A stretch of DNA of 58,034 bases from Streptomyces phyllanthi (GCF_009377205.1 NZ_VJZE01000012.1:1-58034), one strand, 5' to 3'; counted from the first letter of the stretch, positions 27,052-36,456 are shown. Translations and numbers: made by a program. The notes: generated from the letters alone by a model not told the origin.

Positions 27052-27687
27052 TCAGACCAGGCTGCTCCAGTAGGGCCAGAAGCGGGTGAGGACGAGCAGC
27101 ACGATGATCCCGTACCAGGCGCCGAGGAGCATCCAGTGCGTGTCCCGGACGACGTAGAGCACGCCCCGGGGCACGGGGACGATTCCCCGTTCCAGGCAGT
27201 GCAGGGTGACGTACCAGAAAAGGGCGATCGTGACGCCCCAGACGGCGGCGCAGTAGGGGCAGAGCTTGTTGAGCTCGTAGAGCGACTGTCCGATCAGCCA
27301 GTGCGCGAACACCACCCCCACCAGCGCCCCGGCGTCCAGCCCGAGCCACAGCCGGCGGTGCAGGCGCGCCCCGGAGAGCACGGCGACGCCCAGGGCGGTC
27401 ACGGCGGCAAAGGCGCCCAGACCCAGCAACATGTTGGGGAAGCCGAACAGACTGCCCTGCGGACTGGACATGACGCTGCCGCAGCTCACGACGGGGCTGA
27501 TGTTGCAGGGCGGCTGGTGGGCGGGGTCGCGCAGCAGCCGCCAGTCGTCCACGGTGAGCTGGAAGGAGGCGAGCCAGCCGACGGTCCCGGTGAGGACCAT
27601 CACCCAACCCGTGCGGCGGCTCGCGGCCACTGCCTGCGGGCGCCGGGCGCTCGTGGCGTCCGGCGCCCGCGCGGGTCCGTGCCTCAT
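27052..27687 (-). CDS. VKOR-family membrane thiol oxidoreductase
   Basis: 211 residues, five predicted helices. The active-site pair C143-x2-C146 (LCPYC) and the loop pair C61/C69 (CNISPVVSCG), with a conserved Ser/Thr-rich segment, are those of bacterial vitamin K epoxide reductase homologs. These pass electrons from protein thiols to menaquinone during disulfide formation. Its ATG overlaps the narI stop (ATGA), making it the last gene of the nitrate reductase operon. No Trx-like partner domain is fused. Confidence 0.9.
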   Translation of the reverse strand: MRHGPARAPDATSARRPQAVAASRRTGWVMVLTGTVGWLASFQLTVDDWRLLRDPAHQPPCNISPVVSCGSVMSSPQGSLFGFPNMLLGLGAFAAVTALGVAVLSGARLHRRLWLGLDAGALVGVVFAHWLIGQSLYELNKLCPYCAAVWGVTIALFWYVTLHCLERGIVPVPRGVLYVVRDTHWMLLGAWYGIIVLLVLTRFWPYWSSLV

Positions 27688-28463
27688 GCGGCTCGCCGGG
27701 AGCCCGAGGCCGACCGGGTCCGGCCGCCTGCCGTCGGGGCTGCCACCGCCGCGGTCCGCCGCCGGTAGACCAGGTACGGCCGGGCCAGGTACCCGATCGG
27801 GGCGCTCCACACGTGCACCAGCCGGGTGAACGGCCAGGCCGCGAAGAGCAGGAAGGCGGTCAGGGCGTGGAGCTGGAACAGCAGCGGTGCCCCGGCGATC
27901 GCCTCCGGATGGGGCTGGAGCACGAACAGGCCGCGGAACCAGACGGAGACGGTGGAGCGGTAGTCGTAGCCGGCTCCGAACACGTTGTGGGCGGCGGTGG
28001 CGGTGATGCCCAGCAGGACGGTGGCGGACAGCAGGGGGAAGAGGAACTTGTCGCTGCGGTCGGTGCCCAGCCGGATCCGGCGGGTCAGCAGTCGGCGGGC
28101 GCACAGCATGCCCAGTCCCGCGACCATGGCGACGCCCGCGACCGAGCCGGCCCAGACGGCCGTGGTGTGGTAGGCGTGCTCGGTGATGCCGACGGCCTCG
28201 GTCCACGAGTCGGGGATGGCGAGTCCCACGACATGCCCGGCGATCACCATGAAGGCGCCGAGATGGAACAGGGGGCTGCCCCAGCGCAACCAGCGGTGTT
28301 CGAGGAGCTGGGTGGTACGGGAGGTCCAGCCGAACTGGTCCTGCCGGTAGCGCCAGACGTGCCCGACGGCGAACACGGCGAGGCAGATGTAGGGGACGGC
28401 GACCCACAGGAGCAGATCGGCGCCGCTCGCCGAGGCGGCCAAGGGGGAGCGCGCGGTGTTCAT
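27684..28463 (-). CDS. narI: Respiratory nitrate reductase gamma subunit
   Basis: 259-residue membrane diheme cytochrome b with five helices. It takes electrons from menaquinol and passes them to NarH. Helix regions include LLLWVAVPYICLAVFAVGHV and PLFHLGAFMVIAGHVVGLAI; His residues in these and the later helices are the expected heme ligands. Its start overlaps the narJ stop and its stop overlaps the VKOR start. The C-terminal 20 residues are basic and polar. Confidence 0.95.
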   Translation of the reverse strand: MNTARSPLAASASGADLLLWVAVPYICLAVFAVGHVWRYRQDQFGWTSRTTQLLEHRWLRWGSPLFHLGAFMVIAGHVVGLAIPDSWTEAVGITEHAYHTTAVWAGSVAGVAMVAGLGMLCARRLLTRRIRLGTDRSDKFLFPLLSATVLLGITATAAHNVFGAGYDYRSTVSVWFRGLFVLQPHPEAIAGAPLLFQLHALTAFLLFAAWPFTRLVHVWSAPIGYLARPYLVYRRRTAAVAAPTAGGRTRSASGSRRAA

Positions 28464-29281
28464 CGGGGGCCTTCCGTACGGCTGGTCGGAGCGGGCGGCA
28501 CATGGGTCGGCGGGGCGGGCAGCGGCGGCACGAAGGTGCCGGGAGGAGCGAACTCCCCCTCCCCGTACGTCCCGTAGGGGTCGAGGCCGACCTCCTCGTT
28601 CGGCGGGCCCTCGGCGACGAGCTGGGCCACCGCCGCGCGGTCGGCCTCGGTGGGCGGCGGCAGCAGGGTGAGCAGCGCGGCAAGGACGTGCCCGTAGGGG
28701 GAGTCGGCGTCGGTCAGCGCCCGGTGGATCAGCTCCAGCCCGCGCCGATGCCGGCGCAGCGGTGCCTCGCCGCCACCCGGACCCGCCAGGGCGGCGAACT
28801 CCAGGACGACCGGGAGATGGTCGGGGAGTTCTCCGCCGTCGGTGTCCCAGCCGGCGGCCCGGTAGCGCTGGTTGAGGGTGAGCAGGGCCATGCCCCGGCG
28901 GCGGGTGTCGCCGTGCAGGTAGTAGGTGAGGTAGAGGCTGCTCTTGCGGCGCAGGTCGAACATCTCGACGTAGTGCCGCTCCAGTGCCTCGGGATCCTGT
29001 GCGGCGAACCAGCCGGTGAACCGGGCGAGGTGTTCCGCCGCGGGCGTGACCGGCAGGGCCTCCACCACGGTCGTCAACTCCGCCCGAGCTGTGGTCAGTT
29101 CGGCGTCGGGGTACTGCAGGAGCAGCGATACGAGCCGCAGTGTCAGCGCTCGGCCCGCCGTCTCCTCGGGTGTGAGCCGGGACGGGCGGCGTACGGCTGC
29201 CCGGACGCGGGCGCGGACGAGGGCGGGAATCGATGGGGGTCCCCCCAGGCGTTCGGCACTGGGGGAGGGCAGCGGGCTCAC
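28460..29281 (-). CDS. narJ: Nitrate reductase assembly chaperone NarJ
   Basis: 273 residues (usual about 220-240), all-helical chaperone that holds the NarG apoprotein until molybdopterin is inserted. The core signature HYVEMFDLRRKSSLYLTYYL is clear near 140. The N-terminal 35 and C-terminal 60 residues (proline/glycine-rich, TFVPPLPAPPTHVPP) are extensions. It starts at GTG 29281, overlapping the narH stop (GTGA). Confidence 0.94.
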   Translation of the reverse strand: MSPLPSPSAERLGGPPSIPALVRARVRAAVRRPSRLTPEETAGRALTLRLVSLLLQYPDAELTTARAELTTVVEALPVTPAAEHLARFTGWFAAQDPEALERHYVEMFDLRRKSSLYLTYYLHGDTRRRGMALLTLNQRYRAAGWDTDGGELPDHLPVVLEFAALAGPGGGEAPLRRHRRGLELIHRALTDADSPYGHVLAALLTLLPPPTEADRAAVAQLVAEGPPNEEVGLDPYGTYGEGEFAPPGTFVPPLPAPPTHVPPAPTSRTEGPR

Positions 29282-30804
29282 GGACGGCCTCCGGCATTGG
29301 TGTTGCGGCGCAGGGTGGGGATGCCGAGCATGATCTTGCGGGGCTCGGTGTCGCCGGACGTCTCGACCGGGCAGCGGTTCTCCATCGCGGTGAGCGCGGC
29401 GGCGTCCTCCTTGTGGGCGGCGGGGACGACGTAGCGGTCCTGGTACTTGGCGACGGCGAGGAGGCGGTGCAGGTCCTCCGCCTCGCGGGTGGTGAGGCCG
29501 ACAGCCTTGAGTACGGCCTCGTCGCCGTCCTCGCCGAGGGTGCGTTCGCGCATGTACGAGCGGAGCGCGGTGAGCTTCATCAGCACCCCGGCGACCACGT
29601 CGGTGTCCCCGGCGGTGAACAGTTCCGCCAGGTACTCCAGGGGGATGCGCAGTCGGGTGACGGCGGCGAAGACGTGGTCGGGGTCGTCCTGGTTGCCGCC
29701 CGCCGCGTCGACGGCGTCGAGGACGGGGGAGAGCGGGGGCACGTACCAGACCATCGGCATCGTCCGGTACTCCGGGTGGAGCGGGAGCGCCACCCTGTAG
29801 CGCATGACGAGGTCGTACACGGGGGAGCGGCGGGCGGCGTCCAGCCAGTCCTCGGGGATGCCCGATTCCCGTGCGGCCGCACGGACTTCGGGGTCGTGCG
29901 GGTCGAGGAAGACACCGCGCTGGGCGTCCAGCAGGTCGTGCTCGTCAGGGGTGGCGGCGGCCTCGCCGACGCGGTCGGCGTCGTACAGCAACAGGCCGAG
30001 GTAGCGCAGGCGGCCGACGCAGGTCTCGGAGCAGACGGTGGGCTGGCCGGCCTCGATGCGGGGGAAGCAGAAGGTGCACTTCTCGGCCTTGCCGGTGGCG
30101 TGGTTGACGTACACCTTCTTGTACGGGCACGCCGTGACGCACATCCGCCAGCCGCGGCAGCGGTCCTGGTCGACGAGGACGATGCCGTCCTCGACACGCT
30201 TGTACATCGCCCCGGAGGGGCAGGCGGAGACGCAGGCCGGGTTGAGGCAGTGCTCGCACAGCCGCGGCAGGTGGAAGAGGAAGGTCTGCTCGAACTCGAA
30301 CTTGACCTTCTCGGCCCATTCCCCGCTCAGGTTGGGGTCACCGCCGGCGTGTTCGGGCGCGCCGCCCAGGCCGTCCTCCCAGTTGGCGCCCCAGGTGATG
30401 GCCGTGGGTTTGCCGGTGAGGACGGAACGGGGGCGGGCGACGGGGATGTCCTTCTGGGCAGGGGCGCTGACGAGGTTGTCGTAGTCGTAGGTGACCGGCT
30501 CGTAGTAGTCCTCGATGGACGGCAGGTCGGGGTTGGAGAAGAGGGACAGCAGCCGCTTGATCCTCCCGCCGGAGCGCAGGACGAGACGTCCGCGCTTGTC
30601 GAGCATCCAGCCGCCCTTCCACTGCTCCTGGTCCTCGTAGCGGCGGGGGTAGCCGACGCCGGGCTTGGTCTCGACGTTGTTGAACCAGGCGTACTCGACG
30701 CCGGTGCGGTTGGTCCACGTCTGCTTGCAGGTGACCGAGCAGGTGTGGCAGCCGATGCACTTGTCGAGGTTCATGACCATCGCGATCTGGGCCATCACGC
30801 GCAT
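29278..30804 (-). CDS. narH: Respiratory nitrate reductase beta subunit
   Basis: 508-residue iron-sulfur protein carrying three [4Fe-4S] and one [3Fe-4S] cluster between NarI and NarG. It begins with C16-x2-C19-x2-C22-x3-C26 (KCIGCHTCSVTC). The second ferredoxin region has CEHCLNPACVSACPSG. The third has C-x2-W in CRGWRMCVTACPYK, the normal Cys-to-Trp change that leaves a 3Fe cluster. It starts one base after the narG stop. Confidence 0.96.
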   Translation of the reverse strand: MRVMAQIAMVMNLDKCIGCHTCSVTCKQTWTNRTGVEYAWFNNVETKPGVGYPRRYEDQEQWKGGWMLDKRGRLVLRSGGRIKRLLSLFSNPDLPSIEDYYEPVTYDYDNLVSAPAQKDIPVARPRSVLTGKPTAITWGANWEDGLGGAPEHAGGDPNLSGEWAEKVKFEFEQTFLFHLPRLCEHCLNPACVSACPSGAMYKRVEDGIVLVDQDRCRGWRMCVTACPYKKVYVNHATGKAEKCTFCFPRIEAGQPTVCSETCVGRLRYLGLLLYDADRVGEAAATPDEHDLLDAQRGVFLDPHDPEVRAAARESGIPEDWLDAARRSPVYDLVMRYRVALPLHPEYRTMPMVWYVPPLSPVLDAVDAAGGNQDDPDHVFAAVTRLRIPLEYLAELFTAGDTDVVAGVLMKLTALRSYMRERTLGEDGDEAVLKAVGLTTREAEDLHRLLAVAKYQDRYVVPAAHKEDAAALTAMENRCPVETSGDTEPRKIMLGIPTLRRNTNAGGRP

Positions 30805-30805
30805 G

Positions 30806-33800
30806 TCAGTACTCCACATCCTGCGAGCGACGGCGGATGACGGTGACCTCGTCGCGCTGGTTGCCGGTCGGGCCGTAGTAGTTGAAGGCGTAGGTGAACT
30901 GGGCGTAGCCGCCCGCGAGGTGGGTGGGCTTGAGCAGCAGCCTGGTGAGCGAGTTGTGGATGCCGCCGCGCCTGCCGCTGACCTCGGTCTTCGGGACGTT
31001 CACGTTGCGGTCCTGGGCGTGGTACATGTACACGGTGCCCTCAGGCATGCGGTGGGTGACCACCGCCCGGGCGGCGACGACGCCGTTGCGGTTGTACGCC
31101 TCGATCCACTCGTTGTCCTTCACGCCGATCTTCTCGGCGTCCTCCAAGGACATCCAGATCGTGGGTCCGCCACGGGACAGGTCGAGCATGTACTTGTTGT
31201 CCTGGTAGTTGGAGTGGATGGACCACTTGGAGTGCGGGGTCAGATATCGGACGGTGACCTCCGCCCGGTCCTTGTCGCGCAGGTGCTCGTCGCTGTAGTG
31301 CCGAGGGGTGTTCAACGGGGGCCGGTAGGCGGGGAGTTGCTCGCCGAGTTCGGCGATCCAGTCGTGCTGGACGAAGAAGTGCTGACGGCCGGTGAGGGTG
31401 TGCCAGGGCTTCTTGTGCTCGGTGTTGATGACGAACGGTGAGTAGCGACGCCCACCGGTCTCGCTGCCCGACCACTCGTACGACGTCATCACCGAGCGGG
31501 GCTGGGTGCGGGTGTCGGCGAAGGTGATCCGCTCCGCCTCGCGCTCGGAGGCGAGTTCCACCAGGCCCTCGCTGCCGGTCTGCTGCTCCAGTGCGCGGAA
31601 CCCCTCGGTGGCCAGGCGTCCGTTGGTGGTGCCGGACAGGGCGAGGATCGCGTCGCACATGTTGCTCGCGGTGGCGAGCGAGGGCCGTCCGGCGGCGACT
31701 CCGTCCCTGACGGTGCCGTTGCGGCGCCGGAGGTCGTCGATCTCCGGGCCCACCTGGACGGAGACACCCTTGGTCGTGGTGCCCAGCTTGTCCAGGAGCG
31801 GGCCGACCGCGCGCATCTTCTGCGCGACCGCCCCGTAGTCCCGTTCGATGACGACCAGCTTGGGCATGGTCCGGCCCGGGACCGGCTCGCACTCGCCGGT
31901 CTTCCAGTCCCGTACGACCCCACCGGGCTGGGCGAGTTCGTCGGGGGTGTCGTGCAGCAGCGGCACGGCGAGGACGTCGGTGCGGGTGCCCAGGTGATCG
32001 GCTGCCAGTTCGCTGAACTTGTCGGCGATCGTGAGGAAGGTGTCGTAGTCGGTGCGGGCCTGCCAGGGCGGGGCGATGGCCGGGGTGAAGGCGTGCACGA
32101 AGGGGTGCATGTCGGTCGACGACAGGTCGTCCTTCTCGTACCAGGTCGCGGCCGGCAGGACGACGTCGGCGAGGAGGCCGGTGGACGTCATCCGGAAGTC
32201 CATGGTGACCAGCAGGTCGAGCTTGCCCTCGGGGGCCTCCTCCCGCCACACCACGTCCTTCGGCCGGTGCTCGGGCGGGGTCTCCTCCGAGCGGACGGCC
32301 GCGTCGGTGCCCAGCAGGTGCCGCAGGAAGTACTCGTTGCCCTTGCCGGAGGAGCCCAGCAGGTTGGCCCGCCACACGGTCAGTACGCGGGGGAAGTTGG
32401 CCGGGTCGTCGGGGTCCTCGGCGGCGAACCGCAGCCGCCCGGACTTCAGTTCGTCGACGATGTGCTCGGCGACCTCACGCCCTTGAGCCCTCGCCTCGTC
32501 GGTCAGGTCGAGGGGGTTGCGGTTGAAGCCGGGATGCCCCGGGGTCCAGCCCAGCCGCACGGCCTGCGCCAGGCAGTCCGCGAAGCCCTTGCCCTGGAAC
32601 CTCCCCTTCCCCAGCGGGGAGGCCAGCTCCTCGGGGCCGAACGCCTCGTAGCGCCACTGGTCGGAGTTCAGGTACCAGTAGGAGGTGCCCGCCATGTGCC
32701 GGGTGGGCCGCTGCCAGTCGAAGGCGAAGGAGAGGTGCTGCTGTCCGGTGACGGGGCGGACCTTCTCCTGGCCGACGTAGTGCGCCCAGCCGCCGCCGTT
32801 GACGCCCTGGCAGCCGGTCATGGTGGTCAGGGCCAGGAAGGCGCGGTAGATGGTGTCGGAGTGGAACCAGTGGTTGGTGCCGGCACCCAGCGCGATCATC
32901 GAACGGCCCTGGGTGCGCTCGGCGTTGCGGGCGAACTCCCGGGCGATCCGGGCCGCCTGCTCGGCGGGCACGGAGGTGATGGTCTCCTGCCAGGCCGGGG
33001 TGTACGGCTCGGACGCGTCCTCGTACGACGACGGCCAGCTGCCCGGCAGACCCGGCCGCTCCACCCCGTACTGCGCCAGCATCAGGTCGAAGACAGTGGT
33101 CACGAGCCGCCCGCCGATCCGGCGGACCGGAACGCCCCGGACCATGACCGAACCGCCCTCGGTGTCGCCCTCGTCGAACCGGGGCAGCGCGATCCCGACG
33201 CTCTCCTCGGCCCGCTCCAGCAGGCTCAACTCCGGGACGACATCGCCCAGTTCGAGGTTCCAGCGGCCTCGCCCGGCCTCCCCCCACCGGAAGCCGAGCG
33301 AGCCGCCGGGGACCACCGGTTCGCCGGTGGCCCGGTCCAGAAGGACGGTCTTGAACTCCGCGTTCTCTTCGGTCCCCTCCTCCCGGCCGAGGTCGGCCGC
33401 CGTGAGGAACCCGTCCGGGACGAGACCGTGTTCGTGCTCGCGCAAGGTCACCAGGAACGGCGCGTCGGTGAACTTCCGCAGGTAGTCCTGGAAGTACGGC
33501 ACTTCGCGGTCGACCAGGAACTCGCGCAGGATCACGTGCCCCATGGCCATCGCCAGCGCCCCGTCCGTACCGGGGTGGGGGGCGAGCCACTCGTCGGCGT
33601 GCTTGACGTTGTCGGCGTAGTCGGGACTCACCGCGACGACCTTGGTGCCGTTGTAGCGGGTCTCGGTCAGGAAGTGCGCGTCCGGCGTGCGGGTCACCGG
33701 GATGTTGGAGCCCCACATGATCAGATAGCCGGCGTTCCACCAGTCCGCCGCCTCCGGCACATCCGTCTGGTCGCCGAAGACCTGCGGCGAGGCGATCGGC

Positions 33801-34513
33801 AGATCGGCGTACCAGTCGTAGAACGACAGCAGCGTGCCGCCGATCAGCGAGTGGAACCGTGCCCCCGCCGCGAACGACGCCATCGACATCGCCGGGATCG
33901 GAGAGAAGCCCGCGACGCGGTCGGGGCCGTACGTCTTGACGGTGTGCACCTGGGCGGCGGCGATCAGTTCGCTCACCTCGTCCCAGTCGGCGCGCACCAG
34001 GCCACCCTTGCCGCGAGCCCGCTTGTAGGCGCGGGCCTTCGCCGGGTCGGACGTGATCTCGGCCCACGCGGCCACCGGGTCGCCCAGCCGCTTGCGGGCC
34101 TCGCGCCACAGCTTGAGCAGCGTGCCGCGGACGTACGGGTAGCGGACCCGGCTGGGGGAGTAGGTGTACCAGGAGAACGACGCCCCGCGCGGGCAGCCGC
34201 GCGGCTCGTACTCGGGGCAGTCCGCGCCGATGGACGGGTAGTCGGTGGCCTGGTGCTCCCAGGTGATGATGCCGTCCTTGACGTACACCATCCACGAGCA
34301 CGAGCCGGTGCAGTTCACGCCGTGCGTGGAGCGCACCACCTTGTCGTGGGCCCACCGGTCCCGGTAGAAGCCCTCCCACTGCTGATCGCCCGTGCCGAAA
34401 ACGGCACGTCCGTCGGCGGACACCTCACGGCGCGTCAGCAGCCGACGGGCGGCCAGCGGCCACCCTTCACCGGTGCGCGACTCCCGCTGCCGTGCGTTCT
34501 GATCGTTCTCCAT
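30806..34513 (-). CDS. narG: Respiratory nitrate reductase alpha subunit
   Basis: 1235-residue catalytic subunit reducing nitrate to nitrite at a bis-MGD molybdenum centre on the cytoplasmic face. The FS0 cluster ligands are H64, C68, C72 and C107 (HGVNCTGSC, CPRG), spaced as in E. coli NarG. D237 in WYADLP aligns by offset with the Mo-ligating Asp222 of E. coli. There is no twin-arginine signal with a cleavable peptide. Full family length with no frameshift. First gene of narGHJI-VKOR; palindromic boxes lie 40-130 bases upstream. Confidence 0.97.
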   Translation of the reverse strand: MENDQNARQRESRTGEGWPLAARRLLTRREVSADGRAVFGTGDQQWEGFYRDRWAHDKVVRSTHGVNCTGSCSWMVYVKDGIITWEHQATDYPSIGADCPEYEPRGCPRGASFSWYTYSPSRVRYPYVRGTLLKLWREARKRLGDPVAAWAEITSDPAKARAYKRARGKGGLVRADWDEVSELIAAAQVHTVKTYGPDRVAGFSPIPAMSMASFAAGARFHSLIGGTLLSFYDWYADLPIASPQVFGDQTDVPEAADWWNAGYLIMWGSNIPVTRTPDAHFLTETRYNGTKVVAVSPDYADNVKHADEWLAPHPGTDGALAMAMGHVILREFLVDREVPYFQDYLRKFTDAPFLVTLREHEHGLVPDGFLTAADLGREEGTEENAEFKTVLLDRATGEPVVPGGSLGFRWGEAGRGRWNLELGDVVPELSLLERAEESVGIALPRFDEGDTEGGSVMVRGVPVRRIGGRLVTTVFDLMLAQYGVERPGLPGSWPSSYEDASEPYTPAWQETITSVPAEQAARIAREFARNAERTQGRSMIALGAGTNHWFHSDTIYRAFLALTTMTGCQGVNGGGWAHYVGQEKVRPVTGQQHLSFAFDWQRPTRHMAGTSYWYLNSDQWRYEAFGPEELASPLGKGRFQGKGFADCLAQAVRLGWTPGHPGFNRNPLDLTDEARAQGREVAEHIVDELKSGRLRFAAEDPDDPANFPRVLTVWRANLLGSSGKGNEYFLRHLLGTDAAVRSEETPPEHRPKDVVWREEAPEGKLDLLVTMDFRMTSTGLLADVVLPAATWYEKDDLSSTDMHPFVHAFTPAIAPPWQARTDYDTFLTIADKFSELAADHLGTRTDVLAVPLLHDTPDELAQPGGVVRDWKTGECEPVPGRTMPKLVVIERDYGAVAQKMRAVGPLLDKLGTTTKGVSVQVGPEIDDLRRRNGTVRDGVAAGRPSLATASNMCDAILALSGTTNGRLATEGFRALEQQTGSEGLVELASEREAERITFADTRTQPRSVMTSYEWSGSETGGRRYSPFVINTEHKKPWHTLTGRQHFFVQHDWIAELGEQLPAYRPPLNTPRHYSDEHLRDKDRAEVTVRYLTPHSKWSIHSNYQDNKYMLDLSRGGPTIWMSLEDAEKIGVKDNEWIEAYNRNGVVAARAVVTHRMPEGTVYMYHAQDRNVNVPKTEVSGRRGGIHNSLTRLLLKPTHLAGGYAQFTYAFNYYGPTGNQRDEVTVIRRRSQDVEY

Positions 34514-34552
34514 GACCCGGAACGCTATGCGGCGCACCACGTCCCCCACCTG

Positions 34553-34621
34553 GGGCCGGCGGTCCCTGACGGCCGGCCTTCCGGCCCCACATGGCCGGCC
34601 GCAATAGGGCCCAATGGTCCC
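34553..34621. promoter_or_regulatory. DevR/OsdR-type boxes upstream of narG
   Basis: GGGCCGGCGGTCCC (34553-34566) matches the pattern exactly. GGCCCAATGGTCCC (34608-34621) has one mismatch. A weaker GGTCCGGTCGGCCG lies 22 bases beyond at 34630-34643. All are in the divergent gap between narG and the hemerythrin gene. Confidence 0.6.
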
Positions 34622-34797
34622 TGCGGTGAGGTCCGGTCGGCCGGGGAGTCGGTGCGGCCGGCGTTGCATGCTTGGCATTGATCGAACCGCAGACGCCCAT
34701 CCGTACGACCGCATTCCGTGCCTGCCAGGTGGCCGAATCCCCCGTCCCCGGCCGCCGCAGGTGTAGCGCGTACGGCGCGTGGCGCCCGGTTCGGTCG

Positions 34798-34828
34798 CGC
34801 GTCCGGCCGCCCCTCGCGGCCGGACGCG
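34798..34828. other. 13-base-pair perfect hairpin
   Basis: CGCGTCCGGCCGC pairs with GCGGCCGGACGCG around a 5-base loop (CCCTC). It lies 142 bases upstream of the hemerythrin gene and could be a terminator or attenuator in its leader, or a barrier between divergent transcripts. Confidence 0.6.
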
Positions 34829-34850
34829 GCATCCCTCTTCCCGGCGTCGA

Positions 34851-34910
34851 CTCCCGGCAGGCCCCGGCAGGCCCCAGCAGGCCCCGGGAGGCCCCGGAAT
34901 GCCCCGGGAT
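34851..34910 (+). repeat. 10-base tandem repeat upstream of the hemerythrin gene
   Basis: Six head-to-tail 10-base units: CTCCCGGCAG, GCCCCGGCAG, GCCCCAGCAG, GCCCCGGGAG, GCCCCGGAAT and GCCCCGGGAT. The period equals one turn of DNA. The array ends 59 bases before the hemerythrin ATG. Confidence 0.8.
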
Positions 34911-34969
34911 GTCATACCCACCCGCACCGGTCGGCCGAGCCGACCGTGACACCTGCTGGAGGCACCGTC

Positions 34970-35803
34970 ATGAGCGTGCTCACCCTCGCCTCGGCCCCCG
35001 AGGACGCCACAGCCCTCCAGGCCGCCGAGGCACATCACGCCCGCCTGGCCGGGGAGCTGGCCGGACGGGTGAGGATGCTGCTCACCGCCGTGGACCGCGA
35101 CCCGAGCACCGCGGAGAAGATCCACACCGGGCTCGTGGCCTTCTGCGACCGCTCGCTGCTGCCGCACGCCGCAGCCGAGGAGGCCGCGCTCTACCCCGCA
35201 GCCCACGGCGTGCCCGAGGCCCGCCTGCTCATCGAGAGCCTCATCGGCGAACACCGCTGCCTCACCGCGCTCGTCGACGCCCTGCGTGCCGCACCCGGCC
35301 CGGCGGGCGCGGCGGCGGACGCCCGGGCCCTGCAGGTGCTCTTCGAAGAACACATGGCCAAGGAGAACGGCCTCGTACTGCCGCTGCTCGCCATGACGCC
35401 GGAAGTTTCCCTGGCCTCGCTACTGACGGACATGCACCACCGGCTTGCGAACGACACGGGCAGCAACAGCGCCCAAGACCACCACGACACCCAGGAAGGA
35501 CAGGACATGCAAGAAGGGCAGATCGAGGAGAGCGGCGGCTGCGGCGGAGTCTGCGGTTGCGGCGGCGCGGAGGAGACGGCCGAGCCCGAACTGGATGTGC
35601 GGGAGGTTCCGCACGCCCTGCGCCACGCCACGGTCTTCGGAGCCCTGGACGCCGTCCCGGCCGGCACCGCGATGGTGCTGGTCGCGCCGCACGACCCGCT
35701 GCCGCTGCTCGCGCAGATCGAACAGCGCAGCCCCGGCACCTTCGCCGTGGAGTACCTGGAACGCGGCCCCGCGACCTGGCGGTTGAGGCTCAGCCACCGC
35801 TGA
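34970..35803 (+). CDS. Hemerythrin-DUF2249 fusion protein
   Basis: 277 residues. A four-helix HHE hemerythrin domain (about 15-145) has candidate di-iron ligands H22/H23, H66, E70, H95, H128 and E132. Next comes a flexible polar linker with a Gly/Cys cluster (CGGVCGCGG, about 185-195), then a DUF2249 domain (about 205-277) with the usual DVREVPHALRH start. Di-iron HHE proteins bind oxygen or nitric oxide. DUF2249 often neighbours denitrification genes. GGAGG before ATG 34970 fixes the start. It diverges from narG, so nitric oxide or oxygen sensing or scavenging is a reasonable inference. Confidence 0.88.
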   Translation: MSVLTLASAPEDATALQAAEAHHARLAGELAGRVRMLLTAVDRDPSTAEKIHTGLVAFCDRSLLPHAAAEEAALYPAAHGVPEARLLIESLIGEHRCLTALVDALRAAPGPAGAAADARALQVLFEEHMAKENGLVLPLLAMTPEVSLASLLTDMHHRLANDTGSNSAQDHHDTQEGQDMQEGQIEESGGCGGVCGCGGAEETAEPELDVREVPHALRHATVFGALDAVPAGTAMVLVAPHDPLPLLAQIEQRSPGTFAVEYLERGPATWRLRLSHR

Positions 35804-35841
35804 CCCGAAGCCCCACCTCAAGGAAAGAAGGACAACACATC

Positions 35842-36342
35842 ATGGACGCATCGCACCGTCGCGCCGGCACCCTGATCGCCGCGGTCGCCACAACCCTGGG
35901 CGTCGCCGGCCCGGTCATGGTGCTGCGTGGTCGCAGCGGCAGAAAGGAGATCCGCACCGAGCTGGCCGCTCAGAAGATCACCTTCCCCCATCACGGGCTG
36001 CCTGCCGACCTCGCCGCCTACGCCGGCCGACGCGTGGAAACCGGCCCCGAAGCGCATGCCTACGCCGAGTTCATCAAGGGCAATCTCGCCCATGCCACCG
36101 GCGGCCGCACCTACGCCGAGATCACCACCGAGCTGCACGCCGCCGGAGGCGACGACGAGAAGCTCTCCAAACTGCGCCAGACCGCGTTCATGGGCCAGAC
36201 CCTGCGCGGTTCTCTGCTCTCCGCCTACCAGGCATGGCACCTCACCACCCTGGTCATGGGCCTCGGTGCCCTGCTGACCGGTGCCGGAGCGGCCCTGATG
36301 GCCACCGCGAGAACCCTGGGCGCGGATACGCGCTGCTCCTGA
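35842..36342 (+). CDS. Small membrane protein of unknown function
   Basis: 166 residues: an N-terminal helix (about 8-27, TLIAAVATTLGVAGPVMVL), a central soluble domain of about 90 residues (LAAYAGRRVETGPEAHAYAEF), and a C-terminal helix (about 132-157, LTTLVMGLGALLTGAGAAL). AGGAAAGAAGG precedes the ATG. It is 38 bases behind the hemerythrin gene and probably in the same operon. I do not recognise a named family. Confidence 0.75.
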   Translation: MDASHRRAGTLIAAVATTLGVAGPVMVLRGRSGRKEIRTELAAQKITFPHHGLPADLAAYAGRRVETGPEAHAYAEFIKGNLAHATGGRTYAEITTELHAAGGDDEKLSKLRQTAFMGQTLRGSLLSAYQAWHLTTLVMGLGALLTGAGAALMATARTLGADTRCS

Positions 36343-36456
36343 CCACCGGTCATGCGGCATCCCCCTCGGTCAGCCCCGCCGCGATCACGGTAACCGCGCT
36401 GCGTGCAGACGACTGGCTCAGGGGCCGTGCGCCTGGAGCACCGCGTGCGTTCGGAC

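Noticed and set aside
31952..34681. Plus-strand open frame of 909 codons opposite narG
   Set aside because: Shadow of narG with low-complexity Arg/Gly/Val content.
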